64,000 bases of DNA from Balneola sp. (GTDB lineage: Bacteria > Bacteroidota > Rhodothermia > Balneolales > Balneolaceae). The stretch lies in assembly GCA_003712055.1 (NCBI GenBank), contig RHLJ01000001.1, forward strand, positions 1,042,345-1,106,344. The letters run 5' to 3'. A program made the translations under genes and the position numbers. The notes under the pieces are model-generated. The model made no database searches. It was not told where the DNA came from and saw only the letters and a list, made by a program, of their open reading frames with translations. Below are positions 17,329 to 26,293 of this stretch, one piece after another (the stretch's first letter is position 1; every line of letters begins with the position of its first letter).

Positions 17329-18135
17329 CTAGAGATTAATCAAAATATCAAAACCTGGGCTTAGACCAAGTGCGTAGTGTTGTTGAACTGCTACATTGAT
17401 TTCCCAAAAATCTTTACCGTATCCGAATCCAAACGAATAGGTAAGTGGCTCAGTAGTAATTCCAGCTCTACCTAAAAAACCTTCTACAATTGTAACCTCT
17501 AAACCTCCCCTATATGACACCGGAAATCGGACATCCTTTACTACATCTACAACTAGCAGAGCCTGTTCCTCCAAATTGTAGCTAAAGCCAATACTCAAAT
17601 CTGTAGCCAGGTCTTCTTCGTCAGTAGAAAATTCATAAGAAGAACGGTTTAGATTTGTCGCCTTGGCTCCAATCCAAAGTTGCTCAGTTATCTGGGAAGC
17701 CAAACCTACATCCATACTTATAGCTCCGCCAGAGCCATATACACCGCCAAATGAGATGTGATTATAATTTAGTGTAACACCAAAATGGAGAAGTTCCCAT
17801 TCGTTCTTATATCCAAGTTTGATTCGGGTTTCGCTAAATAGGTTATCGCCATAGCGATGGAAGCCAAGAGCACCTATCCCAACAGAAGTTGGCAAACTTC
17901 CAAAAGCTGCCATGTCGGTAATTTCTGCAAAACCGTAATTCCTTAAACCGTAAAAGCCGACAGTAGATGAAGAACTACTTAGGAGCGCAGGGTTTCCAAA
18001 AATGGCCCAGTTACTCTCCTTTAATGCTGAAGTAGCTTGTCCAAGGCTAATCTCTCTAGCTCCCATGGTAGTTTGAGCTGATACATATGCAGGAATTGCA
18101 CAAATAATGAACAGCAAAGAAATTTTATATGACAT
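17329..18135 (-). CDS. PorV/PorQ-like outer-membrane beta-barrel protein
   Basis: An ATG at 18135 (or 18153) gives about 268 residues with a signal peptide ending ...PAYVSAQ. The mature start has TTMGAREISLGQATSAL and a FGNPALL motif, the N-terminal signature of PorV, PorQ and UPF0164-type barrels, where NPA follows a stretch like G.R..A.G.A..A. The remainder alternates small and aromatic residues as in FadL-like barrels. PorV and PorQ are T9SS outer-membrane proteins. This one is shorter than the PorV at 49775, and its partner is unknown. It is divergent from the PorD gene with fewer than 40 bp between starts. Upstream TTG starts are unlikely. Confidence 0.65.
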   Translation of the reverse strand: MSYKISLLFIICAIPAYVSAQTTMGAREISLGQATSALKESNWAIFGNPALLSSSSSTVGFYGLRNYGFAEITDMAAFGSLPTSVGIGALGFHRYGDNLFSETRIKLGYKNEWELLHFGVTLNYNHISFGGVYGSGGAISMDVGLASQITEQLWIGAKATNLNRSSYEFSTDEEDLATDLSIGFSYNLEEQALLVVDVVKDVRFPVSYRGGLEVTIVEGFLGRAGITTEPLTYSFGFGYGKDFWEINVAVQQHYALGLSPGFDILINL

Positions 18136-18172
18136 TCTTCGTATTCGTATCATTGGCTTAAGTTTATTCAAT

Positions 18173-19102
18173 ATGATATATCTAGAAGGAATAAAAAAAG
18201 TGTTTAATGCAAGAATTCATGGTTTAATAATATTGCTGTTCATTCCTATCACCTCGTTATCGCAAGAATTCGACTGCCGGGTAAATGTAGATGACACAAA
18301 TCTAGAGGGAACATCCTTTGAATATGTTAAAGAATCTCTACAGACAGATCTGGAAAATTATATTAATGAATTTCGATGGACTGAAGTTGAATTCCAGGAA
18401 CAGGAACGTATTTCATGCCAGCTGTCTATTGTACTTGTAGATGGAGACCAGGATTTCAATTTTGTTGCAGAAACAGTGATTTCCGCAAGAAGACCTGTTT
18501 ATAATACTACTTCTGAGACTACTTCTATTATTATTGGAGACCAGTCCTGGCAGTTTTCCTACCCTCAAGGAAAAAGCCTAATCCATGAAGAATTGCAATT
18601 TGAATCCCTCACAGGATTTATTGACTACTACATGTATTTAATTCTTGGATATGATTTTGACAGTTTTTCTCCTTTAGGAGGAACAGATTATTTTGAACTG
18701 GCGCAAAATATAGTAGATCTGGCTCAGAATGAGAATACGATCGGCTGGAATAGAAATAGTAATAATCAAAGGAACCGATTTGTGCTTATTGCTGATCTTC
18801 TGAATAATAATTACCACCCACTTAGAAACGCTTACTACACCTACCATCGATTAGGATTAGACACATTTACACAAAACCAGGAGGAAGCAAGGAGACAAGT
18901 CTTAGCCAGCCTTACTGAGATTCGTGATGCAAAGAGGCGTTCCACAAGTAATTTTTTATATGACCTCTTCTTTGATTCAAAATCAAAAGAAATCGCCTCC
19001 ATCTTCAGAGATGCAGACAGTCGTGTACAACTACAAGCTTATACTATTCTACAGGAAACTGATCAAGGTCATTTAAGCGAGTACAACGAGTTACAGAACT
19101 AA
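18173..19102 (+). CDS. porD: DUF4835-family T9SS protein, PorD-like
   Basis: The ATG at 18173 gives 309 residues. A signal peptide (IHGLIILLFIPITSLSQ) is followed by EFDCRVNVD, ERISCQLSIVL, RPVYNTTSETTS, YMYLILGYDFDSFSPLGG and NRFVLIADLL, then YYTYHRLGLD, the DUF4835 signature order that is now linked to the T9SS component PorD. It is predicted to be exported to the periplasm or outer membrane. It is divergent from a PorV-like gene and lies upstream of the etf genes. The upstream in-frame start at 18107 would place it inside the divergent gene and is less likely. The call rests on recalled family motifs rather than alignment. Confidence 0.75.
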   Translation: MIYLEGIKKVFNARIHGLIILLFIPITSLSQEFDCRVNVDDTNLEGTSFEYVKESLQTDLENYINEFRWTEVEFQEQERISCQLSIVLVDGDQDFNFVAETVISARRPVYNTTSETTSIIIGDQSWQFSYPQGKSLIHEELQFESLTGFIDYYMYLILGYDFDSFSPLGGTDYFELAQNIVDLAQNENTIGWNRNSNNQRNRFVLIADLLNNNYHPLRNAYYTYHRLGLDTFTQNQEEARRQVLASLTEIRDAKRRSTSNFLYDLFFDSKSKEIASIFRDADSRVQLQAYTILQETDQGHLSEYNELQN

Positions 19103-19224
19103 CTTTCTTTTTCTTCCATCTTTATCTCTCTGGTGCAAACTTTTTCTGTTTCAAAGTTGTATATTATTTGGCTTAAAAAAGCGGTTCCACAGGAACAAAT
19201 ATCAAGACGAAAATTACGGAGCGA

Positions 19225-19995
19225 ATGAAATTTTTTGTATGTATTAAGATGGTGCCAGACGTTGGTGCTCCCTTCCAAATTAAAGATGGCGAACTGATAA
19301 TGGATAGTGATCGCATGGTGCTCAATGCCTATGACGCATCCGCCGTTGAGGAAGCGCTGGTTCTAACTGAAAAACATGGTGGAGAAGTAGAGGTTGTATG
19401 TATTGGCTCAGCGAAAGCTTCAGAAACCATCAGAAAGGCACTGGCAATGGGTGCCCATAAAGGAAGTCATATTGTAGTTGAAGGCGATAATAATTTTGAT
19501 TCCGGAAGCTATTCGAGCATCCTTGCTGCCTTCTTTAAAGATAAAAGCTACGATGTAGTATCTCTGGGTAAGCAATCACAGGACACAGACTCCGGATTAA
19601 CAGGAAGCATGTTGGCAGAAGCATTGGATTTACCCTATGCAACCAATGCTGTGGGTCTTGAAATCGAAAGTGACAATTTAGTAGTGAAGCGCCAAGGAGA
19701 TACCGGTCAGGAAATGATTGGCCTTCCCTTCCCTTGTGCCATTACTTGTTCAAATGATATGAACGAGCCACGGATTCCAAATCTAAAGGGCATTATGGCT
19801 TCTAAAAGAAAGCCGATTGACACTATTGAACTTTCTTCTCTTGGTTTGTCGGAAGGCGAGCTTAAAGCCTCATCAAAAGTTACTTCTTACGAACATAAAC
19901 CAGCACGTAAAGCAGGAAGAAAATTCGAGGGAGAAGCAGATGAAATTGCTCGAGAAGTAGCTCAGCTCCTTGATACCGAAGCCAGTGTGATTTAA
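19225..19995 (+). CDS. etfB: Electron transfer flavoprotein beta subunit
   Basis: The 256-residue sequence starts with FVCIKMVPDVGAPF and has NAYDASAVEEAL near residue 35 and SLGKQSQDTDSGLTGSMLAE near 115-135, all EtfB signatures. With EtfA it accepts electrons from acyl-CoA dehydrogenases. The Q-S-Q-D-T-D segment looks like the ordinary respiratory form rather than the bifurcating FixA type, but this is a judgement by eye. It is followed by etfA after 49 bp, and begins the block of etfBA, FixC, FixX and two acyl-CoA dehydrogenases. Confidence 0.93.
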   Translation: MKFFVCIKMVPDVGAPFQIKDGELIMDSDRMVLNAYDASAVEEALVLTEKHGGEVEVVCIGSAKASETIRKALAMGAHKGSHIVVEGDNNFDSGSYSSILAAFFKDKSYDVVSLGKQSQDTDSGLTGSMLAEALDLPYATNAVGLEIESDNLVVKRQGDTGQEMIGLPFPCAITCSNDMNEPRIPNLKGIMASKRKPIDTIELSSLGLSEGELKASSKVTSYEHKPARKAGRKFEGEADEIAREVAQLLDTEASVI

Positions 19996-20044
19996 GGGTT
20001 CTCCCTATCACTAAACAAGAATATAAAATCGATTTAATAGTTTA

Positions 20045-21022
20045 ATGAGTTCAATTTTAACCTATGTCGCCATCTCTGAAGGCAAAGTAAAACGCTCATC
20101 CTTAGAAGTACTCTCAAGAAGTAAACAAATAGCAGATGCAAATGGATTGACCTGTACCGCAGTAATTATCGATCCTTCCGCTTCTTCTTTCGCAAGTACC
20201 ATTCAGCAATATGGTGCTTCAGAAATTTTTGTAGTTGAAGATGCTTCATTCGACAAGCACAGAAACGCTCCATTGACATCAGCATTAACAAAGGTGATGG
20301 AAACAAGTTCTCCAAGTGTTGTTGCCTTCGCCTCTACAGAAGGCACTAAAGACATTCTCGGTGCTCTTGCAGCAAATCAAAAAGCAGGAGTAGTTGCTGA
20401 TGTTTCTTCCTTTGATTTTGATGGAAACAAAGTATCGGCAAAGCGCCCGGTAATGGCTGCTAAAATGATGGCCAATGTAGAAGTGGAAGGAAGTCCTATC
20501 CTTGTTTCAGTTAGATCAGGCTCCTATGATTTAATTGAAGCTTCAAGCGAGGCTACCGTCTCTAATATTTCTGTATCAGTGGATATAAATACACTTAGAG
20601 CTACGCTGCGTGAAATAGTATCTGCTACGGGTGATACTATCGACCTAAACGAAGCTGAAGCCATTGTTGCAGCAGGAAGAGGAGTAAAAGACGAAGAAGC
20701 CAAAGCATTAATAAGTGAACTTGCTGATGTGCTTCATGCAGGAATTGGCGCTTCCAGAGCTCTTACTGAAGCTGGCATTTATGACCCAAGTCTTCAAATT
20801 GGGCAAACAGGTAAAGTAGTATCTCCACAGCTATACATTGCAGTAGGAATTTCGGGTGCCATTCAGCACGTGGCAGGGATGGCTAATAGCAAGGTGATTG
20901 TAGCTATCAACAAAGATCCTGATGCCCCTATTTTCGAAGTAGCAGATTATGGCATTGTGGGAGATTTATACAAGGTTCTCCCTCCTTTCATCGAAGAGTT
21001 GAAAAACATAAAGCATAACTAG
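20045..21022 (+). CDS. etfA: Electron transfer flavoprotein alpha subunit
   Basis: The 325 residues end with the FAD-binding block GIGASRALTEAGIYDP, IGQTGKVVSPQLYIAVGISG, AIQHVAGM and INKDPDAPIFEVADYG, which defines EtfA. With EtfB it shuttles electrons from flavoprotein dehydrogenases to the FixC/FixX-type quinone oxidoreductase encoded next. The gap to that gene is 84 bp and contains a nested palindromic repeat. Codon use and length are normal for the family. Confidence 0.94.
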   Translation: MSSILTYVAISEGKVKRSSLEVLSRSKQIADANGLTCTAVIIDPSASSFASTIQQYGASEIFVVEDASFDKHRNAPLTSALTKVMETSSPSVVAFASTEGTKDILGALAANQKAGVVADVSSFDFDGNKVSAKRPVMAAKMMANVEVEGSPILVSVRSGSYDLIEASSEATVSNISVSVDINTLRATLREIVSATGDTIDLNEAEAIVAAGRGVKDEEAKALISELADVLHAGIGASRALTEAGIYDPSLQIGQTGKVVSPQLYIAVGISGAIQHVAGMANSKVIVAINKDPDAPIFEVADYGIVGDLYKVLPPFIEELKNIKHN

Positions 21023-21033
21023 TTCAAAGTGTC

Positions 21034-21098
21034 TTAGCGAGGTCTCGAAAACCTTCGAGACCGTGCCTATCTCAGAGAGATTGCTTCGCTAACGCTCG
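21034..21098. repeat. Nested palindromic repeat between etfA and the fixC-like gene
   Basis: A perfect 9-bp inverted repeat ggtctcgaa/ttcgagacc (21041-21049 and 21054-21062, aacc loop) is enclosed by ttagcga (21034-21040) and tcgctaa (21086-21092). The right side, agattgcttcgctaacgctcgca, resembles the dispersed palindrome type containing tgcgagcg...gcaatct found in many bacterial genomes. It has no U-tract, so it is a repeat or mRNA hairpin rather than a clear terminator. Confidence 0.7.
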
Positions 21099-21106
21099 CA
21101 AAAATT

Positions 21107-22432
21107 ATGGAAGATAAATTTGATTGTATTGTAATCGGAGGTGGGGTTGCAGGCTTAGCAGCTGCCATGACGCTCGCCCGAAATAACATGAAATTCTTGC
21201 TCATAGAACGAGGAGAATTTGCAGGAGCAAAAAATGTTTCTGGTGGGGTTTTATGGGGAAGTGATCTTGCAAAACTAGTCCCTAACTATTGGGAAGAAGA
21301 AGACGGAGGTTGGGAACGCTACATCAACCATCGCCGACTCACCTTCATGGATGAGCAATCAACATTTTCCCTGGATTTTAAATCCCAGCACTTCAATGAG
21401 ACTCCTTATTCCGGGGTAGTAGTACTTCGTTCAAAATTTGACAACTGGCTTTCCGGCAAGGTACAGGAAGCCATCGATGCCAGCGATTTTGCCATGGATT
21501 CCTTCATTGCTACCAACATAAAGGTAGATGAAGTTATGATGGAGAATGGAAAAGCTGTTGGTATTAAAACCGGAGAAGATGAATTTCACGCAGATTCAGT
21601 AATTATTGCTGAAGGGGTTAATAACCTGCTTACTCGTCAGGTTGGTCTTCAGGATAGCTATGTTCCTGCAGATCATATGCTCACTGGCATTAAAGAGATT
21701 ATTCGTTTTGATCAAAAAGTATTGGAAGACCGTTTCCAATTAAATGGTCTAAGCGGGATGAGTAACGAGTTTGTGGGCTGGGCCACCGATGGTGTAGAGG
21801 GCGGAGGTTTTCTTTACACCAACCGAGACACCATCTCACTCGGACTTGTCATTGGCATTAAAGATATGCGAGAAAAGAAGAGAAGTCCTCATGATCTTCT
21901 TAACCATTTCAAAACTCACCCTACTATCGCTGATGCCATTAAAGGTGGAGAAATTGTTGAGTATTCAGCGCACGTGGTTTCTTCTGGTGACTCAAGAGCC
22001 ATGCCAAAAGAGTTGTATAAAGACGGTGTTCTGATTGCCGGAGAAGCGGCAAACCTATTAATGAACGCTGGAAAAGCAATACAGGGCATGGATTATGCTA
22101 TGAGATCAGGGATACTGGCTGCAGAGACCATTGTGAAGGCCAAGGAAAAGGGAGATTACTCATCGGCTACTTTAAAAGGCTATCGAACTGCGTTGAATGA
22201 GAGTTATGTGATGAAAGACATCAATAACTTCCAGGATGCGGTTCACTTACTTCACACAGAAACCATGCAGCAAAAGGTTCCAAACCTTGTGTGTGATTTT
22301 GGGCGTCAGTTCTTCACTATTAAAAACGAGCCCACTCCAAAATCTGAAAAGATGCTACTTGGAGCTGTTAAAAGACATTCATCACTCTGGGAACTAATGA
22401 AATTAGGATTCAAAGCGCGTAAGTCATTATGA
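21107..22432 (+). CDS. fixC: FixC-like ETF:quinone oxidoreductase flavoprotein
   Basis: The 441-residue protein begins with an FAD-binding GGGVAGLAAAM motif near residues 11-21, and has ERGEFAGAKNVSGG near 35-48, the FixC/geranylgeranyl-reductase pattern. A second FAD motif, GVLIAGEAANLLMNAGKAIQGMDYAMRSG, lies near 305-335. It receives electrons from ETF and passes them towards quinone through the FixX-type ferredoxin encoded next. The stop overlaps the fixX-like ATG by 4 bp. Mitochondrial-type ETF-QO is a single protein; here the iron-sulfur part is separate. The symbol reflects family membership, not nitrogen fixation. Confidence 0.88.
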   Translation: MEDKFDCIVIGGGVAGLAAAMTLARNNMKFLLIERGEFAGAKNVSGGVLWGSDLAKLVPNYWEEEDGGWERYINHRRLTFMDEQSTFSLDFKSQHFNETPYSGVVVLRSKFDNWLSGKVQEAIDASDFAMDSFIATNIKVDEVMMENGKAVGIKTGEDEFHADSVIIAEGVNNLLTRQVGLQDSYVPADHMLTGIKEIIRFDQKVLEDRFQLNGLSGMSNEFVGWATDGVEGGGFLYTNRDTISLGLVIGIKDMREKKRSPHDLLNHFKTHPTIADAIKGGEIVEYSAHVVSSGDSRAMPKELYKDGVLIAGEAANLLMNAGKAIQGMDYAMRSGILAAETIVKAKEKGDYSSATLKGYRTALNESYVMKDINNFQDAVHLLHTETMQQKVPNLVCDFGRQFFTIKNEPTPKSEKMLLGAVKRHSSLWELMKLGFKARKSL

Positions 22433-22731
22433 AAAATCTAAAATTATCTGAACGACTCGGACTTGTTAGCTATCGCAACCAGGCTAAATCAGAAATTAAA
22501 CCTCACATTATTGTTGATACCGATATTTGTAACTCGGGATGTCCTCATAAATGTACTACCTGGGTCTGCCCTGCCAATTGCTATACCATGGATGACAACC
22601 AACAAGTTCATTTCCAGGTTGAAGATTGCATCGAATGTGGAACGTGTATGTATGCATGTGACCAGGGAGCCGTAGACTGGAATTTTCCAGACCCGGAAAT
22701 TGGCCGTGGTGTGAACTGGAACTTTGGGTGA
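22429..22731 (+). CDS. fixX: FixX-like ferredoxin subunit
   Basis: The 100-residue protein has the family cysteine pattern: CNSGCPHKCTTWVCPANCY near residues 33-51 and CIECGTCMYACDQGA near 64-78, holding an iron-sulfur cluster. The C-terminal VNWNFG is typical of FixX, which ends in tight contact with FixC. It passes electrons from the FixC flavin towards quinone. Its ATG overlaps the fixC stop, so the two subunits are translated together. It is likely soluble or attached through FixC. Confidence 0.88.
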   Translation: MKNLKLSERLGLVSYRNQAKSEIKPHIIVDTDICNSGCPHKCTTWVCPANCYTMDDNQQVHFQVEDCIECGTCMYACDQGAVDWNFPDPEIGRGVNWNFG

Positions 22732-22742
22732 TCTGCACCTAA

Positions 22743-22838
22743 GTCATTCCGCTGCGAAAGCCGGAATCTGAAGTTAGATTAAAACCAAGGTTCTACTTTT
22801 AAAAGCTAAATTTAGATTCCTGCCTTCGCAGGGATGAC
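22743..22838. repeat. Long imperfect palindromic element after fixX
   Basis: Left arm 22743-22769 (gtcattccgctgcgaaagccggaatct) and right arm 22814-22838 (agattcctgccttcgcagggatgac) are near inverted copies, separated by 44 bp. Each arm is itself a small hairpin. The ends gtcattcc...gggatgac resemble non-coding REP-like or miniature palindromic families common in bacterial intergenic regions. It lies between fixX and the acyl-CoA dehydrogenase gene, where it could alter mRNA stability or termination. Confidence 0.75.
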
Positions 22839-22992
22839 CAAGAAGTAAGCATATCTGGTCTGATTCTGAAAAAGTTTTACCCTCACGATATTTAACAAAA
22901 ACTAATCCCATCGCGAACGCTTTATTGCTTTAATTGCGTTATCTTGGAAGCGGTTCCAAATAATAAAATTAATGAATAAAGAAGGATAGTTG

Positions 22993-24165
22993 ATGGACAC
23001 ATTATTAGAACAAAGCCTTTCATTTGATCTTACTGAAGATCAAAAAATGATTCGTGATAGTATTAAAGAATTTGTAGAGAGAACGGTAGCTCCAACTGTA
23101 ATGGAGCGAGACAATAGCAAAGAATTCCCAATGGAGATAGTGAAGGAATTGGGAGAAATGGGAATGCTTGGTATCTATCATCCTGAACAATATGGAGGCG
23201 CCGGTTTTGATACTCTAAGTTTCTGCCTGGTATTAGAAGAAATTGCACGTTGGGATGCTTCTCTTGCTTTAACTGTAGCTTCTCATACCTCCTTAGGAAC
23301 CGGTCATATCGCTATTGCAGGAAATCATGACCAAAAACTGAAGTACATGCCGGATTTATGTTCAGGTGAGCATTTAGGAGCCTGGTGTTTAACCGAACCA
23401 GGATCAGGAAGCGACTCTTCCGGAATGAAAACTACCGCTGTACGAGATGGTGATCACTACATCATCAATGGTTCAAAGATTTTTATCACTCAAGGCTCAG
23501 TAGGTGATATTTATATTGTGCTTGCCAAAACAAACCCGGAAATGGGAACCAAAGGAATCAGTGCTTTTATAGTAGAAGCCGATCGGGAAGGAATTACTCC
23601 GGGACCGGGTATGCATAAATTAGGCATGAACTCTTCGGATACCACTGAAGTAGTTCTTGAAAATGTGAAAGTGCCTGCGGAAAACCTACTCGGAGAAGAA
23701 GGCAAAGGCTTCTATGACACCATGAAAGTATTAGATGGTGGTCGTGTTGGAATCGCTGCACTTTCTGTCGGAATTGCCCGAGGAGCCCTGGAAGAATCAT
23801 TAAGATACTCCCAGGAAAGAAAGCAATTCGGCAAACCCATTGGCAATAACCAGTACATTGAGGGAAAGCTGGTAGATATGGCCACTGAAATTGATGCCGC
23901 AAGACTCCTGGTTTGGAGAGCCGCCACATTGAAAGATCAGGGTAAGCCTTACACTACCGAAGCTTCAATGGCTAAGCTTTTCGCTTCAGAATTATCTGTA
24001 AAAGCTTCGCTAGAAGCTGTACAGATTCATGGAGGCTATGGATACACCAAAGAATACCATGTAGAGCGTTTCTTACGAGATTCCAAGCTTATGACTATTG
24101 GCGAGGGTACTTCAGAAGTTCAGCGCTTAATTATTGCCAGAGAGCTTAAAAAGACGCTTTCGTAA
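22993..24165 (+). CDS. Acyl-CoA dehydrogenase (short/medium-chain type)
   Basis: An ATG at 22993 with gaagga 6 nt upstream gives 390 residues; a TTG one codon earlier is ignored. Family motifs are [17 protein letters not shown] near 135-150 (FAD and substrate binding), [10 protein letters not shown], and the C-terminal [19 protein letters not shown] and [16 protein letters not shown], where the glutamate of EGTSE is the expected catalytic base. It oxidises an acyl-CoA to the enoyl-CoA and passes electrons to the ETF encoded just upstream. The chain length or branching of the substrate is not readable by eye. It lies 258 bp after fixX, with the palindromic element between. Confidence 0.93.
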   Translation: MDTLLEQSLSFDLTEDQKMIRDSIKEFVERTVAPTVMERDNSKEFPMEIVKELGEMGMLGIYHPEQYGGAGFDTLSFCLVLEEIARWDASLALTVASHTSLGTGHIAIAGNHDQKLKYMPDLCSGEHLGAWCLTEPGSGSDSSGMKTTAVRDGDHYIINGSKIFITQGSVGDIYIVLAKTNPEMGTKGISAFIVEADREGITPGPGMHKLGMNSSDTTEVVLENVKVPAENLLGEEGKGFYDTMKVLDGGRVGIAALSVGIARGALEESLRYSQERKQFGKPIGNNQYIEGKLVDMATEIDAARLLVWRAATLKDQGKPYTTEASMAKLFASELSVKASLEAVQIHGGYGYTKEYHVERFLRDSKLMTIGEGTSEVQRLIIARELKKTLS

Positions 24166-24168
24166 TTT

Positions 24169-24459
24169 TTAAACCAAAAGAACAATAATTACTACAACTG
24201 CTGCTGCAATCAAAAGAACACCCGCTCTTCTCCTTTGGGGTCTTTCCTGATTTTCTATGTCGATTTCCTTCAATTCAATAGATTTCACTACATCACTTAA
24301 TGAAAGATTTTCTGATCCGAATGAGAATGTATTATTTACCTTTTCTAGCTCATTTGCTGGAACAACGAAATCTGATGAGGAAGACTGAAATGAGGCTTGT
24401 TGTGCATGTAGAGCTCCTGAAAGGCACAAAAGAAATGAAAGTGTTAGTATTTTTTTCAT
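24169..24459 (-). CDS. Small exported protein with C-terminal membrane anchor, unknown function
   Basis: This 96-residue protein lies on the minus strand between two plus-strand acyl-CoA dehydrogenase genes, starting at an ATG at 24459. A signal peptide is visible (ILTLSFLLCLSGALHAQ), then an acidic, serine-rich region, then a positively charged patch (RPQRRRAG) followed by a C-terminal hydrophobic stretch, VLLIAAAVVVIIVLLV. The order of elements fits an exported protein held by a short C-terminal tail. No family was recognised. It could be a real small gene because the signal peptide is convincing, but its position between two antiparallel genes is unusual. Confidence 0.55.
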   Translation of the reverse strand: MKKILTLSFLLCLSGALHAQQASFQSSSSDFVVPANELEKVNNTFSFGSENLSLSDVVKSIELKEIDIENQERPQRRRAGVLLIAAAVVVIIVLLV

Positions 24460-24538
24460 GAAATTAGATTAATTATTAACATTAAAACCATAGTTAATAC
24501 ACTCATCTCAACCATATCCCCTAACCAATCTTTTTTTA

Positions 24539-25741
24539 ATGTCAAAAAACCTTTTCAACATCGACGACCCTTTTCTTTTTGAATCAGAATTAAATGAAGA
24601 GGACAGGCTGATCATGGAAACTGCCCGAGATTATGCCCAAGCTAATCTTGAGCCCAGGGCACTTAAAGGAAACACCGATGAGTTTTTCGATAGAGAAATA
24701 GCCAGAGAAATGGGCGAAATGGGGCTACTGGGAGTGAATATCCCGGAAGAATACGGTGGAGGTGGAGCCAGCTACACTGCTTATGGCTTAGTAGCGCGTG
24801 AAGTGGAACGGGTTGATTCCGGCTATCGATCCTTCATGAGTGTACAATCCTCGTTGGTGATGTACCCCATTTCCATTTTTGGTACCGAAGAACAAAAGCA
24901 CCGCTTTATTCCAAAACTAGCTTCTGGAGAAATCATTGGTTGTTTCGGGCTTACCGAACCTGATCATGGTTCTGATCCGGGATCTATGGTTACAACCGCG
25001 GTAAAAGTTGATGGCGGCTGGAAAATGAATGGCGCCAAAATGTGGATCACCAACTCCCCTATTGCTGATGTTGCCGTAGTATGGGCTAAGGCCAAAGAAT
25101 CGAAAAACGATGAAGGGGTAATTCGAGGCTTCCTTCTTGAAAAAGGAATGAAGGGCTTCTCTGCTCCTCATACCAAATACAAAATGAGCCTCCGTGCTTC
25201 TGAAACCGGAGAGCTGGTATTCGATGATGTATTTGTTCCTGATGAAAATGTATTCCCGGAAATCAAGGGACTTAAAGGTCCATTTATGTGCCTGAACAGT
25301 GCGCGATATGGAATTTCCTGGGGAACCATTGGCGCTGCAGAATTCTGCTATCAAAAAGCACGACAATATGTATTAGACCGTAAGCAATTTGGAAAACCAT
25401 TAGCTGCTAACCAGCTTATCCAAACCAAACTGGCCAATATGCTTACCGATATCACAGCAATGCAGATGCTGGCCCTTCGTCTTGGTAAATTAAAAGATGA
25501 AGGAAGAGACCACCCTTCCATGACTTCGCTAGCCAAACGCAATAATTGTGGTAAAGCGTTGGAAATTGCACGCATCGCCAGAGATATGCATGGTGGTAAT
25601 GGTATTACCGGTGATTATCGAATCATCCACCACATGATGAACCTGGAATCGGTGAATACTTATGAAGGTACTTACGATATCCATGGGTTGATTCTAGGAA
25701 GAGAGATCACCGGGATTCAATCGTTTACTCCAAAAGGCTAG
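24539..25741 (+). CDS. Glutaryl-CoA dehydrogenase-like acyl-CoA dehydrogenase
   Basis: The 400 residues carry the acyl-CoA dehydrogenase fold: [19 protein letters not shown] near 135-152, [16 protein letters not shown] near 165-180, and [18 protein letters not shown] followed by [20 protein letters not shown]. The last block, with a TYEGTYDIH rather than EGTSE sequence, is typical of glutaryl-CoA dehydrogenase, where the glutamate is the catalytic base. Such enzymes dehydrogenate and decarboxylate glutaryl-CoA to crotonyl-CoA with ETF as acceptor. Some relatives are non-decarboxylating, so the exact reaction stays open. The gene is downstream of the etf block and an opposite small gene. Confidence 0.88.
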   Translation: MSKNLFNIDDPFLFESELNEEDRLIMETARDYAQANLEPRALKGNTDEFFDREIAREMGEMGLLGVNIPEEYGGGGASYTAYGLVAREVERVDSGYRSFMSVQSSLVMYPISIFGTEEQKHRFIPKLASGEIIGCFGLTEPDHGSDPGSMVTTAVKVDGGWKMNGAKMWITNSPIADVAVVWAKAKESKNDEGVIRGFLLEKGMKGFSAPHTKYKMSLRASETGELVFDDVFVPDENVFPEIKGLKGPFMCLNSARYGISWGTIGAAEFCYQKARQYVLDRKQFGKPLAANQLIQTKLANMLTDITAMQMLALRLGKLKDEGRDHPSMTSLAKRNNCGKALEIARIARDMHGGNGITGDYRIIHHMMNLESVNTYEGTYDIHGLILGREITGIQSFTPKG

Positions 25742-25808
25742 GTTTCATTAAGTATTTTAGAAGTTTATATTCGCAGAAATCATTCTCTGATAAAGAATTA
25801 CATCTGCT

Positions 25809-26285
25809 ATGCTTCAAAAAATCCTTTTAGGCCTTCTTGGCGTTTTCCTTATTATGCAAATCTTTCAAATCGATAGAACTAACCCGGAATCTGATCCGGC
25901 TTTAGATTTAATGAATATCCACAACCCACCTGCTGAAGTGGCTACCATTCTTAAAACAGCATGTTATGATTGTCACTCTGATAAAACCGTATATCCATGG
26001 TATACCTATGTACAGCCTGTGGGATGGTGGGTGAAAGACCATGTGGACCATGGGAAGTCACATTTGAACTTTTCCACTTTTGGGGAATATCCTCCAAGAA
26101 GAGCTGACCATAAACTGGAGGAAGGTGTAGAATATACCCTGAATGAAGAAATGCCTCTCCCCTCTTATACCTGGGGACATGCCGATGCCCGGCTTACAGA
26201 TGAGCAACGAGAAACCCTGGCTGACTGGTTTGAATCCCTTCGTCCCATCGTATATCCTGATAGTTTAAATGGGAGCGACTCTTAA
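25809..26285 (+). CDS. Haem-binding domain (PF14376-like) protein
   Basis: This 158-residue protein has an N-terminal signal or membrane segment (LLGLLGVFLIMQIFQ) and one c-type haem motif, CYDCHSD, near residues 57-62, followed by YPWYTYVQPVGWWVKDHVDHG. The CxxCH...TVYPWY pattern is the haem-binding domain family found in Bacteroidota. It should be a periplasmic or membrane-bound cytochrome-like protein. The gene precedes the UDG-like gene by 8 bp, and a di-haem peroxidase lies downstream, so a small redox set is possible. The electron partner is unknown. Confidence 0.85.
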   Translation: MLQKILLGLLGVFLIMQIFQIDRTNPESDPALDLMNIHNPPAEVATILKTACYDCHSDKTVYPWYTYVQPVGWWVKDHVDHGKSHLNFSTFGEYPPRRADHKLEEGVEYTLNEEMPLPSYTWGHADARLTDEQRETLADWFESLRPIVYPDSLNGSDS

Positions 26286-26293
26286 CCTTCCAT

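Noticed and set aside
23594..23929. 111-residue minus-strand frame inside the first acyl-CoA dehydrogenase
   Set aside because: Antisense shadow; composition is low-complexity and no start signal is seen.
24917..25366. 149-residue minus-strand frame inside the glutaryl-CoA dehydrogenase gene
   Set aside because: Antisense to a highly conserved gene and without any recognised domain, so it is a frame shadow.
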